A stretch of DNA of 64,000 bases from Gautieria morchelliformis (Eukaryota > Basidiomycota > Agaricomycetes > Gomphales > Gomphaceae). A program made the position numbers and the translations under genes. The stretch is taken from NCBI GenBank assembly GCA_015179125.1, contig WHVA01000192.1, forward strand, positions 1 through 64,000. The letters run 5' to 3'. Shown here piece after piece: positions 22,023 to 31,915 of the stretch; within the stretch, counting starts at the first letter, position 1, and each line of letters begins with the position of its first letter. Under the pieces are notes generated by a model that worked only from the letters and a program-made list of their open reading frames with translations, was not told the DNA's origin and searched no databases.

Positions 22023-24775
22023 TCACGTGCCGTTCCAGTTGAACAGCGAGTCAAAGGACTCCCCGATGGCATCGTTCGGCATCAGCACATTGCTCGACGC
22101 CGACGACGTCGGCCGGGGCGTCCCCGCGTCCGGGTGGTGCTGCAGCACGGCCGGCGACACCGAATGGACCTGCTGCTGCTGCTGCTGCTGCTGAGAAAGC
22201 TGCCAATTTTGCTGACCTGTATGTGCGCCCATCCCCGGCGTGCCGCCATACATCATCCCCGGACCGAACCCTGCCCCATTGCCGCCGTACTGCCCCGCCT
22301 GCTGCCCCTGCTGCCCTTGTTGTTGTTGTTGTTGCTGCTGCTGCTGCTGTGGCGGCGGCGCCATCGCACCCATTGACGTCCCCGGGCGCGCGCCCATGCT
22401 CGCATTGCGCTGCACCTGCGCCTGGTTGTACAGCGCCATCTGGTAGATATCGTTTTGCGCGGGCCTTTTCTGCGGCATGCGCGGCGTCGCGGGCGCACCG
22501 TCCGTGGGCGAGCGCACGCTCCGCGCGATCCCCGGCATCCCCGGCGCGCCGCCCCCGCCCCCGCCAAACGCGGCCCCGGGCCCCGGGGGCGAGCCCGCAT
22601 TGTTCGGCGGCGAGTGGTGCTGCGGGTGGTTCGACATGCGCGACTGCTGCTCCTGGCGCAGCTTCTCTTGCTGCTGCGCGGTGGCGTACGCCTGTTGCTG
22701 CGGGTGGAGCACGCCGTCGTTGCCGCGCTGGTGCATCTGCTGCTGCATGAGGAAGAGCTGGCGCTGCTGCGGGTTCATCCCGCCCGGGAGGCCGGCCATG
22801 CCCGCGCCTGCGCCCATGGACGGGGCCATGGCGGCGGCAGCGCGCTGCGGCTGCATGGGCTGCATCGGGAGCCCCATGCCGTTGGACGCGCCGTACGGGA
22901 GCGCGGCGGACTGGGCGGACGGGGACATGTGCTGCATCGGCTGGCCCTGCTGCTGCTGCTGCTGCATGTGGGTCGGGCCGACGTTCGGAGGACTCCCGCT
23001 ATGGCGGCCAAACGGCGACGCCGGATCAGGGACGCCGCCCTGCGTGTTCATGCCATTCATTCCGGCGGAGGACGCGGCGGCGGCAGCACGCTGTGCCTGC
23101 TGGGCGCGGGCCAGCTGGATATTGTTCTGCACGGCGCGTTAGCGAGCCCCGACGACTATCAAGCACGGCGCGCACCTGAACGACCTGCATCCTTTGCAGC
23201 TGCTGGTGGATGGGGAGCTGCATGAAGCCCGGTATGTTGGTGACCATGTAGTTGACAAAGGGATTGCTCGCGCCCTGCTGCAGCGAATGGTAGTTCTGGA
23301 GACCCGACTGACCGAAGGCGGCGAGGATGGCCTGGGTGATGGTGCCGTTTCCCTGGGCCACGGGGCCGCCGGCGGGGACGTTGGCGGGCTGGGGCATGGA
23401 GCCCTGCATGGTGGGAGGGGGCATCCTCTGGGGCTCTTTGGGGGCCATGGCCTGCTGGTTCTGGCGCATCTGCATGATGCGGGCGCGTTCGCGGGCCTGG
23501 GCGATATGCATGTCGGAGAAGGGCATCTGCTGGGTGGGGGGCTGGATGGTCTCGGGGGAGATGCGCATCGGGGACTGCTGCTGCGGAGGCTGCTGCTGCT
23601 GCTGGGGGCCCTGGGGGCCAAGCGGGGGCGGGGGATGGGGGTCGAGCATGCCGATCGGGAGGGCGGACGTGCTGCCGACGGTGCCATTGGACATGACGGA
23701 CGGGGAGCGGGCATGGGGCGGGGAAGCAGCCGAAGCCAGGTGAGATGATCTGCGCTCGCCCGTGTCGACGCGCTTGCGCATGCCGTTGAGGTCGTCGGCG
23801 GCGGTGTCTGGGCCGCGTTTGAGACCTGCGGCGTTGGCGTGGACGCTCTCGCGCTGGCGCTTTGATATCTCGTTCGCGAAGAGGGCGGGAAGACGCTGGT
23901 AGAACTCGTTGATGGTCTGGGTGGAGTACCAGGGGATTGCGGGCGGGGGAGACATGAGGGGTAGGGGAATGTTTTTATGGCGCTCGCGGTCAGCGGCGGC
24001 GGCGAGCCAGGTGAGATTGGACTGGAGGCGGGAGGCATAGCTGGAGGGCGGTCAGTGGACGGCGCTGTGGGGCGAGAAAAACGTACGCATTGAACTCGGG
24101 AGACTGGATCATGTGACGTGTTTGACATTCCATGCAGACTCTGGAGGGACGTGAGCGGGAGAGAGGGAGGAGGATATGAGACGTACTTGAGGAGCTCTGT
24201 GTTGAGCTGGAGGATGGTGGTGGCCTTTGCATCGGGGGGCTCCGGGGGCGTTTTGTGGGCGGGACTGGGGTCGGGGGCGTCGGGGAGAGGCTGGACGGGA
24301 GGGTCTGGTGCAGGCTCTGGGTTCTCGGCGACTTTTGTGTTGCGCGCGGGGTCGGCAGCGGGCTCGGCGGCGAGCGCGTCTGGCTCTGGACGGTCCTCCT
24401 GGGGGCGGGGGGGGACGCGGCGGCGGAGAGCTCTGTGAGGGGCGTGGACTGGCGCGAGGGGTGCTGGGGAGAGGGCGCGGGGGAGAGGTCGGATGGATCG
24501 TCGTTGTCGTCGTTGTCGTCGTTGGGTGCGCTGAGGAGGTCGCCGGGGGTGTCTGGGGACGGGTTCTGGGGGGCGGCGGGTGCGGGGTCGACTGCGTCGG
24601 CGGGGGTGACGGGGTCGACGGGGCGGGGCGGGGGGTCGTCGTGGGGCGCGGTGCGGGCGGGGTCGAGGGCGAGGACGGGGTCGTCGATGGGGAGGACGGG
24701 GTTGTCCGGGGCGGGAAGGACGGGCTGCCAGTCGGCGGTGTTTTGGTCTTTGGGGGCGTGATCGACGGTAATCAT
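22023..24775 (-). CDS. Polyglutamine-rich protein with SSXT (SS18)-like domain, candidate SWI/SNF-associated factor
   Basis: Four exons on the minus strand (24187-24775, 24087-24140, 23176-24040, 22023-23126), about 870 residues once one frame slip is allowed. Residues about 185-245 read TTILQLNTELLKVCMECQ, then SPEFNAYASRLQSNLTWLAA and AD. This follows the SSXT pattern of SS18 and plant GIF proteins (helix, then L..NL.YLA..AD), which bind SWI/SNF or growth-regulating factors. The rest is Gln/Pro/Met/Gly-rich, with CAG/CAA-encoded Gln runs (22170-22195, 22315-22350, 22940-22965, 23580-23605), as in transcriptional coactivators. Anomaly: exon 1 is one base short of frame. The natural frame switches near a G5-C-G8 run at 24401-24414, suggesting a sequencing indel or a real frameshift. 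The family assignment is inferred from pattern only. Confidence 0.6.
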
Positions 24776-24940
24776 GTGGGTGGCTGCTCCAGATGGCGGA
24801 TTCAGACGGGCAGTGGAGGCTCTGCAGGGATGTGGGTCCAACGAGGTTCGAGGCTGTCGCGGTCGAGTGTGCGTGTCTGGGCGGAGCTCGAAAGAGGCGC
24901 GCAGGCGGCAGACGCACAGTGTATCCTAAGCGTGTCTACT

Positions 24941-26366
24941 CTATCCCCGCCGCCGCGCATACCCCAGCGTGCCCGCCAGCACCAGCGCCGCACCCGCCCA
25001 CAGCAGCGCGCCGCCGCGCCCGCCCAGCGCCGCGCTCAGCCCCAGGCTCGCCGCCTTGCGCACCACCAGCACCAGCGCCACCCCCACCGCGTCCGCCCGC
25101 GCCGTCAGCCGGTGCACCCCCGCCACACACACCACCTGCGACGCCACATTCACCCCCAGCGGCCCGTAGAACCCCCCCGCCACCGCCTGCATCTGCCGCA
25201 CCAGCGGCCCCCGCACAAACACGAATCCCGGCAGCGCCAGAAAATGCAGGTAGAACATCCCCTCTTCCCAGTGTCCCCGCCCGTACCGCCCGTACGCCCG
25301 GTCCTGCGCGAGCCCCATCAGCCCAGACAGCACCAGCGCTGCCGCGAGCATCACAATCCCCACCGCATAGTCTCCACCGCCCGACCCTGCCCCCACCCGC
25401 CCAGTCCCCGACAGCGTCGTGCACACCACGCCGGCCGTCACCAGCACCACCGACAGTATTTGCGTCCCGTTGTACCTGCACCGCGTCACGTCGTGCCCAG
25501 AATACAGCTGCCTCACCTACCGGCGTCCCTCAATCAGCCACCCCATCAGCATGTTCACCACCAGCCCGCCGCTCCGGAAGATGATATGCACCCCCGTCGG
25601 CACGTCGTACGCAAACGCCGCGTTGTTCAGCAGCGACGTCACCAGAAAGAGCCCTACCTGGATGGCCCACCGAGACAGCGGGATCGCCCGTTTCTTTAAG
25701 CGTAGCCGCGTGAGCGTACCCAGTAGCCCCACCGGGGGAGACACAACGACCGGGTGCGTCTGCGATGAGATGTCCACCGTCACCGACGCCGTGCGCCCGG
25801 GTCGCGGGGCTGCGCCGCCGTCGCCTGCCACGAGCAGCACCGAGTAGTCCCACGCCGCGTGGGCAGCATGCAGGTGCTCCGCGCTCGCGAGCACGACAGC
25901 CGTCTCCGCCTCGTCCACGCTGCGCAACTCACCCGCGTCCCCCCGCAGCGCCACACGCCGCACCCGCCGCACCCCGATCGCACTCGCCAGCTCGTCCGCG
26001 AACGCCTCCGCCGTCGGCCCTGCCACCGCCACCCGCACCCGCCCCCGCGCACGCTGCACCGCGCCCACCCGCGCCGCCAGCGTCCGCAGCAGCGCGCCCC
26101 GCGCCACCGCCGCGGGCGCGACGACGAGGTGCGTCCGCAGCCCGTACGCGGACACGAGCACGAACTGCGCAAAGGTGATCAGCGTCCCCGCGTCCGGGTG
26201 CTGCGCCGTCGCCCGCTCCAGCGCCCACGCGTTGCTGCAAGCACAACGGTCAGCGCCCGTCGACCGCGCACCACAGCGCGCGTGCTTGCCTGCAGCACCC
26301 TCCGAAAACGAGGCTCAGCGTCGTGACCCATTCGCCGATGGTGGCTCCGTCGTGCGTGGTTGCCAT
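24941..26366 (-). CDS. YEA4/SLC35B4-type nucleotide-sugar transporter with a large insertion
   Basis: Predicted Golgi/ER UDP-sugar transporter (the family carries UDP-GlcNAc and UDP-xylose). Three exons (26290-26366, 25521-26234, 24941-25475) give about 441 residues, longer than the usual 330-400. Family marks: SLVFGGCCSNAWALE at the N-terminus, TLITFAQFVLVSAYGLRT, SLLNNAAFAYDVPTGVHIIF, RSGGLVVNMLMGWL, YNGTQILSVVLVTAGV, and VLVVRKAASLGLS near the C-terminus. Multiple hydrophobic segments are visible. Oddities: (1) about 139 Ala/Arg/Val-rich residues (25703-26119) sit between the first two conserved blocks, open in frame, with no family counterpart I know; (2) intron 1 (26235-26289) has a GC donor (AG|GCAAGC). 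Its first codons and promoter are copied again at about 33510-33560. Confidence 0.8.
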
Positions 26367-28198
26367 CCTTATATACTCGCAGAGATATGTATATCAGTAA
26401 TAGTGATGTGACACGACGATGCGAGCTCCGACAACACCGTACGTACGCCAGCAGAGCTGTTCGCCGCAACTGCTGCAACGGCCTACTTATATCCTGGGAC
26501 CCTGGCACCCAAATGCGGCCGGTGATCCCTGATTATATCATGCTCAGGCTCAGACATGAACTGATCGTGCTGCCCACCGTCTGACGACCATCCACCGCGA
26601 CGTACCGCTGTCGTGCGGCGTACTGCGCACTGGCATGGTCGCAGCAGGCGAGCACTGGCAGCCAAGGCGCAAGCCGGCTCCAGTTGCATCGCCGGCGGAC
26701 ACCATCAATTAGTATAGCACCCTCCATACCGTACATGTACGCCAAGCAAGGCATACGTAGTCCTTATCGATGTCCATGAGCCAGTGCTTCGATACTTATC
26801 AGCCGTCGTCGAGCTGTGAATCGGTGCCTCGGTCTTCCGTGTCCTCTCCATGCTTCTCGTCTTGCGCTGCGCTTGGCGTGTGTTGCGCTGATTCTGCTTC
26901 ACCCCGCCTTCGGGCCTCGGTCTTCCGAGCCCTCAGCTTCGACTTTCGCTGGAGGAAGGGTTGAAACGATCTGGGCTCATGTTGCTTGCGGTTCCGATTC
27001 TGCTGGCTCGAGCTGCGGGCTCTGCTCGGAGCTGGATTCTTCTTCCCATTATCGTCAACCTTGCTCGTGAGCCGTCATCCTGTCAAGTAGCACCTTGACG
27101 CATCACCGCAGCCAGACTGGTCACTCCAATACCTCCACTCGATCGATCCTCTCGCACGCTCAGGGGTAAACCTTGCTGTATCGACCCGTGCAGGAGGCTG
27201 TCACCGGAGCGGCGACATCTGGATTTCCACAGGTCCGTGCTTCTGAATTTGCATGGAGAATTACTTCTGCTCAAGACCCTCCCGTGGCTCGAATAAAGCC
27301 CAGGACCTATCCCGCCGTCGTCCGTCACATCCACACCCTGCGACAGCGACGACATCGCTCAAGTCTGAGCCCAGCCGCTCTAATGCCCGTTCTTCTCCAG
27401 GTAATGCTTTACCTTGCCATCAGCATGTTGCCGACAACTGCATCCTCAGCACCTCGTATGACGTTCGTAATCATTTGACTTCATTTGACTTTGCTCAGCT
27501 TTACTCCATCACCTGGCAATGCGACGCCGATAGCTGTTGTAACCTTGGCCATTTCGCTCGATCCGGCAGGAACGGGTCGGTCCTTGGCCACTGTTCTGGG
27601 AAACACTGACTCCGCAATTGAAACTGACCTGAATATGACTGACGAGGCTGTCTGCCATATGGTCAATATTACGTGGTTCCTATGCGCAGACACGTAGCAA
27701 CCGACCGTAACTCACAGCCTGTTCTCTCTGTGCTCTGTCTATAGGTATGTTTGCCGGCACGGCAAGCTCGACTTTTTCGTCGTCATATGATTATCATTAT
27801 GATGGTTCTTTTCCACACCGAAACATATCTTCCGTGCTAAGCTCGGTACAGGGTTTCTCGCTTCTACTGTATGCGCGGTATACATTCTATTCCTTATTCC
27901 TAGTGTATTCTATCTTGGTACAATGAAACTGCCATCTATGTCCTTGTGATTGACCCGATCGCAGAAAAGTTAACGTGCCCGTAAGTGCGCTCGCAAGGTT
28001 GTCGAGTTGATTGGATCGACTATGACTGCGCGCATGGCGCGGCCGGAGAGCTTGCCTGTAGTAATAAGCGTTCCCCTCCTCATGTTTGTGCTGAGGAAAA
28101 ATCTTAACTTGCCAAGTGCAGTTGCGAGGTTATTGAGAAAGGCGGATCGTTTAGGACGTGGGGCAGGTTGCAGCCCGACTGCTTCTTGGTCGTGGACT
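26367..28198. other. Duplicated spacer, copy A
   Basis: This stretch runs upstream of the transporter gene and up to the degraded 3' end of kinase-TPR copy A, with no supported gene. Short plus-strand ORFs (for example 27173-27478 and 27253-27609) are serine/proline-rich, and the matching copy-B sequence shifts their frames, so coding is not supported. Most of it aligns with 33550-36030, apart from the 713-bp MITE found only in copy B. Copy B therefore shows what was inserted, and this copy shows the empty site. Confidence 0.55.
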
Positions 28199-30439
28199 TC
28201 ACCAAATCTTCCTGTTGACCAGATTGTCTAGAACGATACTATAGCGCTTGGGCGAGCGCGTGGAGGGAAGGGGATCGATCAGGACGCGGGAGGGCGCAGC
28301 TTCTTGGTAAAATGAAATGGCCCTCTCCAAGTCTTCCCGTTGACCAAATTGCTCAAAGCGAGCACAGAGCGCATGAGCGAGTCGGTGGAGAGAGGCGTAT
28401 CGACGAGGATGGGGTGGAGGTCGTAGGTCGAGTGCTTCTTGGTGAAATGAAATGGCCCTGTCTAAGTCTGCCTGTCCACCACATCGCTCAAAGCGAGCAC
28501 AGAGCGCATAGGCGAGCGCGTGGAGGGAAGCGGACCGATCAGGATGTGGAGCAGGTCGCAGCTCGACTCCTTCTTGGTAAAGTGAAATGGCCCTATCCAA
28601 GTCTCAGATGACCAGATTGCTCAAAGCGAGCCCTGAGCACATACGCGAGCTCGTGGAGGGTGTCGGATCGTTCAGGATGTGGGGCAGGTTGCAGGTCAAG
28701 TGCCTCCTGGTAAAGTGAAGCGGCCCTCTCCAAGTCACCCTGTTGACAGGATTGCCGAAATCGTTTTGAGAGCATATATGCCAGGTCGTGGAGGGAGGTG
28801 GTTCGATGAAGATGGGGTGGGGGTCGGAGGTCAAGTGCCTCTTGCTGAAATGAAATGGCCCTCTCCAAGTCATCCTGGTAACCAGATTGCTTAAAGCGAG
28901 TAGAGAGCGCATGCGCGAGCTCGTGGAGGGAGGCAGATCGTTCAGGATGTGGGGCAGGTCGCAGCTTGACTGCTTCTTGGTAAAATGAAATGGCCCTTTC
29001 CAAGTCACCCTGTTGACCAGATTGTTCAAAGCGAGTAAAGAGCACAAACGCGAGCTCGTGGAGGGTTTCGGATCGACGAGGATGGGGTGGAGGTCGCAGG
29101 TCAAGTGCGTCTTGGTGAAATGAAATGGCCCTCTCCAAGTCTTCATTTTGGCCTGATTGCCCAAAGCGTTTGCAGAACGCATATGCCAGGTCATGGAGGG
29201 AGGCGGATCGATCAGGATGGGGTGGAGGTTGCAGGTCAAGCGCCTCTTGGTAAAGTGAAGCGGCCCTCTCCAAGTCATCCTGTTGACCGGATTGCCCAAA
29301 TCGTTTTGAGAGCATATATGCCAGGTCGTGGAGGGAGGTGGGTCGATGAGGATGCGGTGGAGGTCGGAGGTCAAGTGCCTCTTGGTGAAATGAAATGGCC
29401 CTCTCCAAGTCATCCTGGTGACCAGATTGTTCAAAGCGAGTAGAGAGCACATACGCCAGCTCGTGGAGGGAGGCGGATCGTTCAGGATGTGGGGCAGGTC
29501 GCAGCTTGGCTGCTTCTTGGTACAATGAAATGGCCCTTTCCAAGTCATCCTGTTGACCAGATTGTTCAAAGCGAGTAGAAAGCACATACGCGAGCTCGTG
29601 GAGGGATTCAGATCGACGAGGATGGGGTAGAGGTCGCAGATCAAGTGCCTCCTGGTGAAATGAAATGGCCCCCTCCAAGTCGTCATATTGGCCCGATTGC
29701 CCAAAACGTTGCAGAACGCATATGCCAGGTCATGGAGGGAGGCGGATCGATCAGGATGGGGTGCAGGTCGCAGGTCAAGTGCCTCTTGGTAAAATGAAAT
29801 GGCCACATCCAAGTCTTCCCGTTGACCAGATTGCTCAAAGCGAGTACAGAGTGCATAGGCAAGCGAGTGGAGGGAGGCGGATCGTTCAGGATGGGGCACA
29901 GGTCGCAGATCAACCGCTTCCTGGTAAAATGAAATGGCACTCTCCAAGTCATCCTGTTGACAAGATTCCTCGCAGCGAGTAGAGAGCGCACATGCGAGCT
30001 CGTGGAGGGAAGCTGATCGTTCAGGATGTGGGGCAGGTCGCAGCTCAATTGCTTCTTGATAAAATGAAATGGCTCTTTCCAAGTCATCCTGTTGACCAAA
30101 ATGTTCAAAGCGAGTGGAGAGCACATACGCGAGCTCGTGGAGGGTCACGGATCGATCAGGATGAGGTGGAGGTCGCAGCTCAAGTGCCTCTTGGTGGAAT
30201 GAAATAGCACTCTCCAAGTCTTCATATTGGCCAAATTGTCCAAAGCGCTTGCAGAACAAGTATCCCAGGTCATGGAGGGATGCAGATAGATCAGGATGGA
30301 GTGGAGGTCGCAGGTCAAGTGCCTCTTGGTAAAATGAAATGGCCACATCCAAATCTTCATATTGACCTGACGGCTGATTGTGTTGTGTACTGGGCGCACT
30401 TTTGGGGTTATCGAGGTGGGTGGTTTGTTCTGGCCTTAG
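28199..30439 (-). pseudogene. Decayed TPR-like repeat array of kinase-TPR copy A
   Basis: This is the C-terminal repeat region that should continue the kinase of copy A. About 16 units of 45 codons (135 bp) are visible, consensus DLERAISFYQEAVELRPAPH, then PERSASLHELAYALSTRFEQ and SGQ. It is detached by a TAG at 30440-30442 where copy B has GAG. A 1-nt deletion near 29705 (copy B has one more T) and a small deletion near 28600 shift the frame twice, and the last repeat (about 28300) is also shifted. Because the unit length is a multiple of three, the shifted frame also lacks stops. A 582-codon ORF (30352-28604) therefore runs from true repeats into an alternative-frame repeat (WRGPFHFTKRHLTCDL type). 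Confidence 0.85.
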
Positions 30440-31915
30440 CTAGAGTGCTTGTCCGCGCAGTGAAATTAACCCCTCCAAGACTTCGTGGCGACCCAATGTC
30501 TCAAATCGTATTGCTGGTGCGTCAGGGCGTAGATCACATGCACCCAATGCACCCTCTTGCGTGGACGCCTGGGATTGGAAAGAAGTGCGGTCATTACCTT
30601 GCAGAACGGGTGAATCAGAGCTCATGCTCCTATTCTGCTGGGGATGTGGTGGCACGCCAGTGCCAGTGCCAACTTGTAACATGTCGACCAGAGAAGAAAC
30701 TTCTGAGCACACATCGTGCATTGACGGTCGCAGCTCAGGTTCACTGTGCCAACACTTTTGACATATTCCCCAAACGTCATCAGCTATACCTGGGTCTCTA
30801 GGCTGTGACGGGATGTGACCTTGGGTGATGCGATATATCACAGCCGCATCATTTGCCACCTCATTGTAGGGTACATCCCCAGACACAATCTCCTGGAATT
30901 AACGTGTCAGATAGAAAATCACAAAACGAGATTGAACTTACCAAGACAGTCATTCCGTAGGCCCAAATATCACTCTTTGTGCTCGCAATTTCAATAGCAC
31001 CATTAAGAAGTTCCGGTGACATCCAGCGCACAGAACCAGTAACTTCGGCGGTGGTGGACATTCCCTTGAGCATGAGGACTTTGGAAAGCCCAAAGTCACT
31101 CAAGCATGGCCGACCAGAGTCCGACACCAATACATTGTTCTACAGACTGGGTCAGATTAGACTTGCTTCAGATTGTACGGCCTGGCTCACTCCTCGAAGG
31201 TCGCCATGAATAATGGCCGGATTTTGTGCGTGCAGATATGATAGTCCTTCTGCTACATCAAGCAACTAGCAACCGATCAGTGCAGTAAGATTGCCATTTC
31301 TTAAACAAACTCACAACTTTCAGGCGGTCCGTCTCTGGTCGACTCTTAAGGTACATATTGAGAGTTCCGTTCGACATCCAAGGCGCCACCAGTGATGGTA
31401 GGTTGTAACCTTCGGCCCAGGGGAAGTCATAAGTGAAGCCGAGGCATCTAAGCACAAGGGGGTGTTGGGCCTGCGTCCAAGCTGTATATTCACGCCACAG
31501 TCGCTGGCGTCTTCGTTAATTGAAGGTCCACAGTGGGATCACAGCTTCTCACCTTGAGAAATTTGTGGTCGTCACCACTGTCAGGAAACACCCTAATAGT
31601 CTTTATAGCCACCTTCTGATATCCAAATTGACCTTCCCATATGTCTGCAAACCCTCCACCTGCCGAGGGATGATTCCGGAGACGAGTGATGCGACCATCA
31701 AGACACCGTTTTGAGCTTTTCTTAAATACACCCAGGCGGACGACACTATGACGGACGTCTTCAGCATCCCGAGGTGGTATCAGGGACAGCACCGACACGA
31801 GAAGTGGATTATTACCTTGCGCCGCATGGGAGACATTGAACATCTCGCTGTTAGGTTGGGAATCAGGCACGATGGCAGTGCTAGTACCCGCTCCCGCCAT
31901 GGACTGCGAGAACAT
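30440..31915 (-). CDS. Kinase-TPR copy A: truncated TKL-like protein kinase
   Basis: Five exons (31553-31915, 31315-31503, 31191-31265, 30942-31139, 30440-30892) give about 425 residues ending at a premature TAG. Kinase marks are all present: Gly-rich loop SAGGGFADIWEG, VAIK lysine, catalytic loop HGDLRGNN, DFGLSK, and a WMSPELL activation-segment end. The HGDL form is common in basidiomycete TKL-like kinases. Compared with copy B it lacks only the TPR array, so it could still make a free kinase. Both the exon structure and the splice sites match copy B. Confidence 0.75.

Noticed and set aside
21157..22194. 345-codon plus-strand ORF over the SH3 gene
   Set aside because: It is antisense to five in-frame SH3-gene exons. 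GC-rich DNA has few stops, and the translation is Arg/Ala-rich noise.
22455..25699. Long plus-strand ORFs (256, 221, 490 and 263 codons) over the SSXT-like and transporter genes
   Set aside because: They are antisense shadows in GC-rich or CAG-repeat DNA, with poly-Leu/Cys/Arg translations.
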